Of a stretch of DNA of 64,000 bases, positions 1-9,955 are shown piece after piece. Source of the stretch: Cytospora piceicola (lineage: Eukaryota; Ascomycota; Sordariomycetes; Diaporthales; Cytosporaceae); contig JALQBC010000048.1 in NCBI GenBank assembly GCA_023375675.1, forward strand, positions 124,001 through 188,000, given 5' to 3'. Every line of letters begins with the position of its first letter. Within the stretch, counting starts at the first letter, position 1. Both the position numbers and the translations under genes were made by a program. The notes beneath the pieces were generated by a model. It searched no databases, had not been told where the DNA came from, and was given only the letters and a program-made list of their open reading frames with translations.

Positions 1-452
1 CATCTCGGCCGTCTGATTTGTTCCAGTCGATTCACAGACCACGACCATCGCCTCTGAGGCAACAGAGTATACCGGCCGCTAGCACGCCGGTACCTCCCTC
101 CGTGAAGTCGACGATGACAAACGCCTCGACCAGCACTGGAAAGAATTATGGTGGTAGCCTTGGTGTATATAGCCATACGAGGTCACCTCTAAAGAAGGCA
201 ACTAACATCAACGATGGCGGTGTGCCTTTCTCTCCACGGAACTCCCGGGAGTTGGCTGCCATAGAGCAGAAGGACCTGGCCGACCGAATGATCCGCAGGA
301 GCAGTCCAGTCAAGGAGAATCAGCGCCCTGCATCATCCTCGAGCATGCAGCTGGACGGGCAATTCGACGAGGAAGCCCATTCGAGCCCGAACCCTTTCGC
401 AAATGTGGGCAGGCATCGTGGCCCCTACGAGAGGTACCCTTCTAGGTGGTAG
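1..452 (+). CDS. Unknown protein, C-terminal fragment cut by the window edge
   Basis: The reading frame is open from the window edge through to a TAG stop at 450-452, so the visible part is the C-terminal ~150 residues of a longer protein. It is low-complexity and rich in Ser, Pro and Arg, with short SP/SPxK-like motifs (for example RSPLKK, RSSPVKEN, SSPNPFA). Such motifs are typical of disordered tails phosphorylated by proline-directed kinases. No catalytic or binding domain is visible and I do not recognise the family. The start lies outside the window. A small intron near the 3' end cannot be excluded. Confidence 0.5.
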   Translation, partial: SRPSDLFQSIHRPRPSPLRQQSIPAASTPVPPSVKSTMTNASTSTGKNYGGSLGVYSHTRSPLKKATNINDGGVPFSPRNSRELAAIEQKDLADRMIRRSSPVKENQRPASSSSMQLDGQFDEEAHSSPNPFANVGRHRGPYERYPSRW

Positions 453-1109
453 ATGGCCCCGTCGGGGAAAATTGGCTTTCTATTATCAGCTGTTTATTGG
501 CATGATACTTACCCATTCATCTCAAGGCGTTGTACGGACACACGGAAGACGGGAAGCATATGGGTACGACGGCGTCACCATGGTTAGGGTTTTCTTGCTT
601 GGGCGGATCCTGTCGAATACAGAGGCGTACAATGGAATACTTCTTGGAAAATACCTTTCATGATACAGGCTTGGTAGTCTGCCATTCGCGACTGGTGATT
701 TGAGTGAGGACATAGGTCTCCTGCGAAACGTTAACTCATCTAGAAGAGGACGGTGCCCTGTCTAAGACAGAGATTCCCAACTCGAGAGTATCCTGGAATG
801 GAGTTTTCAAGAGGGGATCCAGGTGCACGGCATACTGGACGACATGATCCCAGAGAACCCCACGTAACGGTGTACAGAGCATGGTAAACCAGAGAGGAAA
901 TCATCGTGAGTTAATTCCAAAGACCGAGGTGGAAATTACGATGGGAGGTGAGAGAATACATTAGGGAGACGGTCGAGTGGTCGCTGCTTCCCACTCTGAT
1001 CCAGATGCGACCCATCAACAAAGCCATTGATTCCAGAATCAGTTGTTCGATGAAATCTTTCCAACAGCTTCAGCTAACACTTTAGCCATGATCTGTTGTG
1101 TCTTATAGT
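453..1109. other. Intergenic region
   Basis: No convincing gene is seen. The open frames here (86 aa and 63 aa) overlap on opposite strands and look random. Just before the next gene, a branch-like GCTAACAC and an acceptor-like TCTTATAG at about 1073-1108 suggest a 5' UTR intron or an upstream exon ending directly before the ATG at 1110. Confidence 0.5.
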
Positions 1110-2699
1110 ATGTCTTTCGCAAGCAGTCTTAAAAAACTCCTCCCTGGTAACAAATCCGAGCGAGGTCATACACTCCGAAAGCGCGGCTACCACTTTTCAG
1201 AGCTCATCGACGACGCCTCAGGACCATCTGCCTCATATGGCCAACAGGATTCCGCAGACAAGCTGGTCCGAAGGAACGAAGCCATCGAGCCAGCTCCCTC
1301 GGACCCATCCATCAGCAGAGTCGCCTCTCCCGGCTCCAGGACGCAGCAACTCTACCTCGAGCGCCGCGAGAAGCGCCGCCTCCGGCGCAGCCTCAAGGAA
1401 TCCGGCGACTTCCTGGGCGTGCAGGGCATCAACCCGGCCACGGGCGAGCTCGACGTGCTCACACCGTCGAGCAGCTCTGCCGGCGACTTCTCCTCGCTCG
1501 CCAGGGCCGTACAGGACAGGAAGGAGTCGTACGAAAACGCCAGGCGGCAGCTGGAGGCGGAGAAGATGCGCAAATGGGAGAGGGACAAGCAGGCGATCAG
1601 GGCGGAGCACCGGAACAAGGTGCGGTGGAAGAAAAAGACATCCGGGTGGAGCTCGGCCATCGAGCCGAACCTGAGCCCGATCGCGCAGAGCAGCGCTGCG
1701 ACGTCGCCGAGGGGCGAGGTGTCGACGGAGACGGTTGTGCGCACGCCTTCTGTGAGACGTAGCTCGGATGGATATTCTGTGCAGTCACATGGCCCTGGTA
1801 CTACGCTGCCTGGACGAGCCTCGAGCAGTATCACGAGTGGCCTAAGAGCCTCAGCTCCCAGCGAGGATCGTATGTCTGTGCTGTACAAGCCGAAATCCCA
1901 GCCATCATCCGCCAGTCACCGTGTACTATCCTCGCGGCGCAGCTACAGCGATCTCATCCCCGTCGAGTCTGAGTTTCCTCCGGACCCTTCACCCAAGCCA
2001 CCCAAAGTTGGTCCGAAACCGGTGGGATGGCAGCCTGGCCAAAGAAGCACCGGTCGTCCCAGCGAGATCACCCCATCGGATTCAATATCCGTCGCCGGCG
2101 CCTCCCGTTCTTGGATAAGATCCCAAGGCACAACTCCGAGGTCGAGCAGACGAAGCGAAGATCAGCGTGAAGAGCGATCTCAGTGGAGGACCGGTAGGGC
2201 ACGACCCACCACGGCCCGGAATCGATCAGCTTCCTCGGCGCTTGGATTCAGGTCGGCATCTACGCCGGAGTCTTATCTCGACTTTCCAAAGACCGGCCCC
2301 TTTTCCAGGACTTCGCGGCAGCCTTCACTTGACTCTGGGCAAACCTCCTCTTCAGCGCCGGCTAAACGAGAGAGCCCCAGGATTGTCAGAAGTGATGGTG
2401 TGACCTTTCAAGGCGCCGGCGCGGTTTACCGCAAGGCAAAAGATATCGCGGACGGCAGGGTGTGCCTCCATACACATCACCACCATTACTGGATTCTTTC
2501 GGACTCCATCGCGCTCCAGGCAATTCCTAAACAACTCCGGTCCTCGCGAGAGCGGATGCCCCTGCAGAAGGCTGACGGAAACACCAGGCGGGCCGGTAAT
2601 CTTGCTGGGTTCCCTGATGAGGGCGATATGGAGGATCTGGCGGAGTCGAGACAGGCTCCTTCGCGTAATACCAACCGCAGGTATTTCATAGACGGGTAG
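1110..2699 (+). CDS. Conserved-looking fungal protein of unknown function, basic and Ser-rich
   Basis: A 529-residue frame starts at ATG 1110 (MSFASSLKKLLPGNK) and ends at TAG 2697-2699. Residues ~85-175 form a charged, probably helical block (ERREKRRLRRSLKES ... MRKWERDKQAIRAEH) around the non-repetitive stretch GVQGINPATGELDVL. This is the part most likely to be conserved. The rest is a disordered Ser/Pro/Arg-rich tail. No enzyme motif, signal peptide or membrane segment is seen. Near the end, bases 2460-2519 form a possible 60-nt intron (donor GTGTGC, acceptor CTCCAG, internal TTACT). It is divisible by three, so both readings stay open; removing it would delete a His-rich segment and leave 509 residues. 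No function is proposed. Confidence 0.7.
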   Translation: MSFASSLKKLLPGNKSERGHTLRKRGYHFSELIDDASGPSASYGQQDSADKLVRRNEAIEPAPSDPSISRVASPGSRTQQLYLERREKRRLRRSLKESGDFLGVQGINPATGELDVLTPSSSSAGDFSSLARAVQDRKESYENARRQLEAEKMRKWERDKQAIRAEHRNKVRWKKKTSGWSSAIEPNLSPIAQSSAATSPRGEVSTETVVRTPSVRRSSDGYSVQSHGPGTTLPGRASSSITSGLRASAPSEDRMSVLYKPKSQPSSASHRVLSSRRSYSDLIPVESEFPPDPSPKPPKVGPKPVGWQPGQRSTGRPSEITPSDSISVAGASRSWIRSQGTTPRSSRRSEDQREERSQWRTGRARPTTARNRSASSALGFRSASTPESYLDFPKTGPFSRTSRQPSLDSGQTSSSAPAKRESPRIVRSDGVTFQGAGAVYRKAKDIADGRVCLHTHHHHYWILSDSIALQAIPKQLRSSRERMPLQKADGNTRRAGNLAGFPDEGDMEDLAESRQAPSRNTNRRYFIDG

Positions 2700-4734
2700 G
2701 GTAGCCTAGGGATGTTACTACCACCCGGAAGATGCATGCATTTGTTATCTCGGTATATGGATTAAAAAACAGCACGGGGAGGGCGGTTAGATGCCAGTGT
2801 AGATTCGAAAACTCCATCAATAATGGAAAGACCTCGTGACCTGCCGTCAAGTTGCATATGTAGATGACACTGACTTGATCGCTTTTGTGCAGGGTTCCTC
2901 ATCATTGCAAAGATGGCAAGTGGCTTGGCCCATTTACTATGTGATCTACCCCCCACGCCAAACTACCTAGGTATGTAGATAGCACACGATGGACACGATG
3001 GAGCTGAACCTACCGAGCGCTCCGGCCCGAACCCGTCCTGCATGTTCCGATCCGCTCCCAAGCTCTCTATAGGGCTCGAGGCGGCATGGGGACGAATGAG
3101 AACAAGCAACTTATGTAACCCTGAGGATCTAAGTTCCAATGTGTTACCGATATTCTCGGCATCCTCGCTTGAAAGCTGACAATCAAAAGTCGTCTATCCG
3201 GCTTCGCGTTTAAGTCGTGCGGTAGATGACAACCTACCCGGAGAGCCCCACCTTGAGCTCCGGAGGTTAACGGATGGTAACGGAGGTCGACGGAGGTCGA
3301 CGGAGGCAACGAAGGAGGCGCCAGCGGGTACTCAAGATTGCTATGGGGAAGAATAACAAGCATGGTAATGCTGAGTCACGGTCTCGGGTGGATCCCGTGG
3401 GCGGCATGCTTGCTATGAGGCGTCATTCCAAGGCGTGCAAGGCCTGGGGTTCAAGAAGAATGTTTCTCTGTGCTGTGGAGTCAGAACATCCGTATTAGGA
3501 AAACTCTGAGAGATTCGAGGCCGATGCTTCAATTTCATAAGCACACAGGTGCGTAATAAGACTGTCTAGCAAACCACCTAACCTAAACCGTTGTTAAAAG
3601 GAAGGATATACATGCCTGCCTACCCAAACCTCCAGTTGACCCAGGTATCAAGTATACCCCCCGTCTTGGCGACCCCGGAGTCCGGTCAGCGGCTGTATGT
3701 AGGTACCTGCCTAAGCTAAGGCAAAAGACAGAGGACACCTTGGCATACCTAGGTATGATATGGGATTTGGAGTATCTACAGTACCCTTAGATGCTTAAGT
3801 AGGCAGTATCATGCCGCTAAATTCCGAGGGGTTGTGCCACCTGATCTACCAGGGCACATTATTCCCGGAAGGCTGGACCCCATAGTACCGGCCGGTGCAG
3901 CCTGTTCTCAGGGGACCGAACTCCGAAATACATCCCGACTTTGTCCTGACAAAACGGCTTTTCGACTTTACTCAGCAGTGCCTTGTCATGTGTATTATCG
4001 GCTTGTAAAGAACGCCGCCAATGGAGACTGCAACCTATCTGTCATCAACTGAAATGTAGATTAATTCTTTTTTTCTTCTTTTTCTTCTTCAAATTTTGTT
4101 AAGCAGTAACCATGTAAAGGTTCTCTGTGATTGATTAACTGTGACAGAGTGTCGTGTAGATCTGAACGAGATCAGGCAGCGTGCCGCTCGTCTCAGATCT
4201 GAACTTATGCAGAACAACATCAAGTAGGTAACAAATTACCGGCACTAACCCCAATACGTGACTCGTACTTTGACCTGAGTAGCCGGCCCCGCCGGTTTGT
4301 AGGTCCACCAGCCCCTGTCAAGAGAAAGTAAGAACCAATGCTTCCACGTCAGTTACCAATACACCCCACACCCCGCGTTCCGCGAACCGGAGCTTCAGTT
4401 ACGTCTCCGATCATCGGCACGCGCAGAGTCACTGATGGTATTCTCAAGTCTGTCCAAGACCAAGATTCATGTCGGTGCTTGGAGCTTTTGGAGTAGGTAT
4501 TTTCTCTCTAGATCTAGATCTTAAATACTCGGCCCAATTCCTTTCTCCCCCTCCTTCGACTACTTTACCGCCAAACCCCCCATCTTCCTCCTTTTACCGC
4601 CTCAAGCGCCTTCCAAGTCACTTAGACGACGACGCTTGCAAGAGAAACACCGAGATACCCAACAAGTCTACTTCCCACTTTTTTGTGTAACCGTAACCTA
4701 CCAATTCCACAAACTTAATCAAATCAAAGTCAAA
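2700..4734. other. Intergenic region upstream of the leucine gene
   Basis: About 2 kb without a recognisable gene. It holds two perfect copies of the palindrome TACCTAGGTA (2964-2973, 3746-3755), a short direct repeat of GGTAACGGAGGTCGACGGAGGTCGACGG type around 3275-3305, and CT-rich sequence before the ATG at 4735. A TTAAATAC at about 4521-4528 could be a TATA-like element. I found no perfect Leu3 site (CCGG-N2-CCGG) here. Confidence 0.5.
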
Positions 4735-7187
4735 ATGCCCGGCTCAGAACGAGCACCCCAGACTCTCTACGATAAGGTGATCCAAGCACATATCGTAGAT
4801 GAGAAGCTCGACGGCACTCTTCTTCTTTACATAGGTTTGTTTCCGCCGTCATCAGCAGAGTCATGGTGTCGTTAGTACTGACACTATTTCTCAGATCGCC
4901 ATCTCGTCCACGAGGTGACATCACCCCAAGCCTTCGAGGGCCTGAAAAATGCCGGACGCAAAGTCCGCAGACCTGACTGCACCCTCGCCACTACTGACCA
5001 CGTACGTTGAACCCGTACCACTTCTACCTTGACCTGAAACCGTCAGCTAATGGTGGCTTCCAGAACGTCCCTACCGCCTCCCGGAAAACCCTGAAGGACA
5101 TTGCGAGCTTCATCGCCGAGGACGACTCGAGGTTACAATGTGTTACTCTCGAGGAGAACGTCAAGGACTTTGGCCTCACATACTTCGGCCTCAGCGACAA
5201 GCGACAGGGAATTGTCCACGTCATTGGCCCTGAGCAGGGATTCACTCTGCCAGGTACCACCGTCGTCTGCGGTGACAGCCACACCTCAACCCACGGTGCC
5301 TTTGGATGCCTCGCTTTCGGTATTGGTACCAGTGAGGTCGAGCATGTCCTTGCTACCCAATGTTTGATCACCAAGCGAAGCAAGAACATGAGGATACAAG
5401 TCGATGGTGAGTTGGCCGCCGGCGTCAGCTCCAAGGACATCATCCTCCACGCCATTGGTATAATTGGAACTGCCGGTGGCACTGGTGCTGTTATCGAGTT
5501 CTGCGGTTCCGCCATCCGAAGCCTCAGCATGGAGGCCCGCATGTCCATCTGCAACATGTCCATCGAGGGTGGTGCTAGGGCTGGTATGGTTGCTCCTGAC
5601 GAGGTCACCTTTGACTACCTCAAGGGACGCCCCCTTGCACCCAAGTACAACTCTGCCCAGTGGCACAAGGCCGTTGCCTACTGGAAGAGCCTGCAGTCAG
5701 ACCCTGACGCCAAGTACGACATCGATGTTTTCATTGACGCCAAGGATATCATCCCCACTGTCACCTGGGGCACCAGCCCCGAGGACGTCATTCCCATCAC
5801 TGGCGTTGTTCCCGACCCCGAGACCTTCTCGACTGAGGCCAAGAGGGCAGGTGGTCGCCGCAAGCTGGAATACATGGGACTCGTTGCCGGCACACCGATG
5901 CAGGAGATCGTTGTAGACAAGGTCTTCATTGGGTCTTGCACCAACTCCAGAATCGAAGATCTCCGAGCCGCCGCCACCATTGTCAAGGGCAAGACAATCG
6001 CCAGCAACATCAAGCGGGCCATGATTGTCCCTGGCTCAGGAGTTGTGAAGGAGCAGGCTGAGCAGGAGGGACTCGACAAGGTCTTCCTTGACGCCGGATT
6101 CGAGTGGCGTGAAGCTGGTTGCAGCATGTGCCTTGGCATGAACCCTGATATCCTGTCTCCCAAGGAACGTTGTGCAAGCACAAGCAATCGTAACTTTGAG
6201 GGTCGCCAGGGAGCCCAGGGCAGGACACATCTCATGTCTCCAGTCATGGCCGCTGCCGCCGCCATAACTGGCAAGCTGGCTGACGTGAGAACTCTGGGCG
6301 ATTACAAGTCTAGCCCTCACATCGAGGCTTTCATTGCCGCGCCGGAACCAGCCCATGCTGATGAGAACATCTCAGGGGACGAATCAGACCGGGAACACCT
6401 TGCGGATGTGCCTCAGGACAACAACGGACCCCACACCAACACCACTGCTACTGCGGCAGCTGGTGGCCTCCCCAAGTTCACGACCCTCAAGGGTATCGCC
6501 GCTCCTCTGGAGAAGGCCAACGTCGACACTGATGCCATCATTCCCAAGCAGTTCCTCAAGACTATCAAGCGAACTGGACTGGGAAGTGCACTGTTCCACG
6601 AGTTGCGCCAAAACCCCGACGGAACGGAGATCCCGGACTTCGTCCTTAACCAGGAGCCTTACCGCCATGCCAACATCCTGGTCGTTACCGGACCCAACTT
6701 CGGTTGCGGTAGCTCCCGAGAGCACGCCCCCTGGGCGCTCAACGACTTTGGCATCAGGTGTATCATTGCGCCCTCGTTCGCCGACATCTTCTTCAACAAC
6801 ACCTTCAAGAACGGCATGCTGCCCCTCCCAATCCCGAACCAGGAGCACCTTGAGGCCATTGCCAAGGAGGCGCGGGCTGGCAGGGAGGTCGAGGTCGACC
6901 TGGTCAACCAGCTGGTCAAGGATGCCGACGGAAACACCATCTGCAGCTTCGAGGTCGAGGAGTTCCGGAAACACTGCCTGGTCAACGGCCTGGATGACAT
7001 CGGCCTCACCCTGCAGCAGGACGCCCAGATCACCGAGTTTGAGAAGAAGATGACCCTCGAGACACCCTGGCTGGACGGCACTGCCTACCTCAGGCGAAGG
7101 GGCCAGGGTGGTAAGCTGGCGGCGAAGGCTGTCCCGGTCCCGAAGACGAACCGGGGCGAGGAGAAGAAGGAGCCTCTCGAGTGGTAA
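4735..7187 (+). CDS. LEU1: 3-isopropylmalate dehydratase (isomerase), fused large and small subunits
   Basis: Three exons, 4735-4834, 4895-5001 and 5064-7187, encode 776 residues, matching the usual ~780 of fungal Leu1. The enzyme converts 2-isopropylmalate to 3-isopropylmalate, the second step of leucine synthesis, using a [4Fe-4S] cluster. The aconitase-like LeuC part carries [12 protein letters not shown], the cluster cysteine in FIGSCTNSR and the pair in [11 protein letters not shown]. An acidic, Thr-rich linker (~residues 510-560) joins it to the LeuD swivel domain, with [14 protein letters not shown] and [15 protein letters not shown]. The start [16 protein letters not shown] fits fungal homologues. 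Both introns (60 and 62 nt) have GT-AG ends. All key residues are present, so it should be active. Confidence 0.97.
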
Positions 7188-7529
7188 TCGTGTTTTATTC
7201 AAGGCGTTGTGTGGTTGGAACACGAGGTGAAGTCCTCTGAACTGAGATGACGGACTATGTTTATTTGTTTTTGGCCGAAGGGCCCTCTTATCAAGCCCAC
7301 GAAGCTGCGGAATATGCGGCTGGCTGTTTATGGAAATCTACTGAGCGACCCGGAAAACAAGGAAAGGAAATTTAAAAAAACCCGATGCTTTTGCAACGTT
7401 CTTTTTGCACTCACACTGCGTGATGTTACGTGACACAAATTGGTATCTTTCATTCCCGCGGGTATACAAACTCCCTTGCTCTTTCTGAGCTAGTCCGCCA
7501 CCTTTCTTCCGTGCTCGCCGCCGCGTCCA
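7188..7529. other. Short intergenic region between convergent genes
   Basis: This is the 3' flank shared by the leucine gene (plus) and the methyltransferase gene (minus). It is moderately AT-rich with a TTTAAAAAAA run near 7372. No gene is seen. Confidence 0.6.
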
Positions 7530-8675
7530 TCACCCGCGTAAGATGCCAACGTGCACCACAAACCCGGAAGTACTCCTCAGCGCCTCGGGCAGCTCCCCAT
7601 CGGGGACCCTCCAGACGCGGAACCCCTTGGCGCCGAACTCCCTCAGCCACGCCCCGAAGACCTCGGGGTCCCGCAGCTGCTGCGCCACGACACAGACGCA
7701 CGGGCGCTGCTCCTCCCCCTCGAGGGGAGAGCCGGCGCCCGACGACGACCGGAGCCTGCAGACATCGGCGCAGGTCTGTGCGAACGCGGGGATCAGCGGC
7801 TCGTTGTAGACGCAGTCGCAGGCTACCACGAAGTCGAACGACGAGCCCGCGCTTCCTCCGCCGGGCCCGGCGGGGGCGGCGAGGGATGAGTCCGGGGTGT
7901 CGAGTTCCCAGTCCAGGGGCCTGAAGAGGATGTCCCCGGCCCCGGCGGCCGGGTGGTCACCGCCGCCGCCGCCGCCGCCGCTGGCGTCCTTGCCCTTGCG
8001 CCTGGCCGGGTGCTTCCTGGGCGGCCCTGCCGGCCCCGGCGGCGGGCGCCGGCGGTTCTGCCGGAGGTTCTCCTCGACGAAGCGGGCGACGTAGGGCTGG
8101 TCCGACAGGACGTAGCGGGCGACGAGGGGCCCGAGGGCGAGGCCGACGAGCGCGGAGACGCCGCAGCCCAGCTCGAGGACGGCGGAGGCGGGCGAGAGGG
8201 CGCCGGCCCTGAAGAAGAGGTTGGTGGCCGGGGAGGCCAGCCAGGAGGCGAAGGGGGGCGTGACCTTCCAAACGACTGCGCGGCGAGGGGGGGTCGCCTG
8301 GCCTTTAGCTTGCCGGTGACACTGAGGCCTGCGCGCGACGGGCCTGGAGGGGTGGTTGGGTGGACCTACCGGCTCCTGTGGTGCCCCCGGCCCTGTTGGA
8401 CGACAGGACACCCGGGGACTGCGTGATGGTCAGGTCCTGGCCGTTGATGGTGACTTCCAGTGCTGTGGACTTTGAGTCGATGAGGCCGAGGGCATGGGAC
8501 GGTATGTTCTGGGAGAACAGCAGAAAAGACTCTGTAACAAGAGAGAGCACGATAATAGTCAGACTACCGGCGGAAACCCAACACGTCCACCTCACTCACA
8601 CCATCACTAGCCTTCTTCATGGTCTGTAATCTCCGGGCCCAGCTGGCTCAGGAGGCTGTCTATAGCTGTAGCCAT
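7530..8675 (-). CDS. RKM5: Rkm5-like protein lysine methyltransferase (Methyltransf_16 family)
   Basis: Exons 8675-8612, 8531-8370 and 8275-7530 give 323 residues starting MATAIDSLLSQLGPEI. The fold motifs are SAM motif I (VLELGCGVSALVGLAL), a motif II acidic residue in VLSDQPYV, and ACDCVYNEPLIP, the post-II D-x-x-Y type of seven-beta-strand lysine methyltransferases. The upstream block (QSPGVLSSNRAGGTTGA then VVWKVTPPFASWLASP) is what I associate with fungal Rkm5 relatives. Yeast Rkm5 methylates ribosomal protein L1. A Pro/Gly/Lys-rich insertion including seven glycines lies between motifs II and III. The first intron (8532-8611) appears to be GC-AG, because the frame hits TAG before any GT donor. 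The second (8276-8369) is GT-AG. The exact substrate is inferred, not shown. Confidence 0.85.
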
Positions 8676-9955
8676 GTTCGCCTTGGGGGAATTTGGCTGT
8701 GGTCTTGTTAGATATGTCTGAAATATACGTGCTCATGACGGGTAACTTGGCTTGGGACGTACCGGTACGAGGATAGTATACTTTATCGCATTGGTTACCT
8801 GTTTGACATTGTAGTGGGGAGAGTGAGACAACAAGGTGGAGTCTACATTATTCTGGAAATGGACCCAAACAGGGGAAGAGAGATCCCTGAGATCCAGTGC
8901 AATGGGTCTCGGCTTGTGTATAAGTATCCAGATGTCTTGTCCGGTCCTGCCCGGTCTTGTCCGTGTAGAGTTAGCTGGCCGTTGTATTTTGCACGTTAAG
9001 CATCAGCAGAGGGCCCACAGAAGTACTGTACTGAGTAGTGTTTTGTCTGTAGAGTGCATAGGACTGTTTGTAAGAGGATATGACTACCTAGGTTCTCAAC
9101 GCCAGGCCAATGTTGTTTATACCTAAGTACTTTAGTAGATGATGTATACCTAATACCACCTCGGTATATAGTAGTAGTAGGTGCCTGAGCCCATTGACTA
9201 TAGCATACATACCTAACCTAGGTAGTTACCTAGGTAGAAACATACCGCAGTATGCATGTAGGTAAATATATAGTATGTAATTAGTGATGACATGATGAGG
9301 CTTCCACTGCAGGGAGTGGAGTGTGCGGTATGCACTAAGTACAGTAGCGTGAGGACCTCCCGTACTTAGTAACGCAGGTGGTGATGCCGCAAATCACCGG
9401 TAGCTAATCCCTGCACTCAACAATTCCCATGCGGTCTAGCAGTCTAGTGCATGTACCTACGTAGTACTGGTAGTACTGGTAGTACTGGTAGTACTGGTAG
9501 TACTGGTAGTACTGGTAGTGTACGTAGTGTGCGTAGTGTACTGTGGTAGGTAGCTTGCTTGCATTCATGGAAGGGGCCAAGTTGTGCCAGGACGGACGGA
9601 CGTCAGGACGGACGTCAGGACGTCATTGCCTACCTAGGTACTGCTGTACCTCGGGCCTTACCACAATAGCTGGTCTGTACTTTAAGTACACACTACCACT
9701 ATAGGAGAAGCTCGAGCCACCCCGGAGGCTCCTCTTGACATCTCTGGCTCAATCCAGTCCAAAAACTTCCCACAGTCCAGTCCTTCCTCTCCACAACGTC
9801 GCCCTCTCAAGTTTCTTGTCGCCAAATCCTCTCTTTCCCCTATTGTTCTTGCATTGCAGAAAGAGACACACAACTCTTGTTATACTACTCCTGCTGCCTA
9901 CCTACCCCGGCCGACCAACTCCTTTCTTCCGTGATACCCACAACCACCACCCATC
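8676..9955. other. Intergenic region between divergent genes, with tandem repeats
   Basis: No gene is seen. The stretch is full of short GTA/TAC words, with perfect TACCTAGGTA copies at 9227-9236 and 9631-9640 and near-copies around 9084 and 9213. A 9-bp tandem repeat lies at 9462-9519 and a GGACGTCA/GGACGGAC cluster at 9590-9625. The last 200 bp are CT-rich, as in many fungal promoters and leaders, and lead into the acyl-CoA synthetase start. Confidence 0.55.
9462..9519. repeat. 9-bp tandem repeat (TAGTACTGG)n
   Basis: Six perfect copies of TAGTACTGG plus a partial copy, followed by degenerate GTACGTAGTGTGCGTAGTG. It lies in the promoter region of the acyl-CoA synthetase gene, about 440-490 bp upstream of its ATG. 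Each unit contains the palindrome AGTACT. Confidence 0.9.

Noticed and set aside
4277..4300. Possible Leu3 regulator site (CCGG words) upstream of the leucine gene
   Set aside because: The spacing is CCGG-N5-CCGG rather than the established CCGG-N2-CCGG, and another CCGGCCGG near 3889 has no spacer.
6384..7223. Open frame of 279 aa opposite the leucine gene
   Set aside because: It is the antisense shadow of a strongly supported coding exon; its composition mirrors codon bias and it has no family motif.
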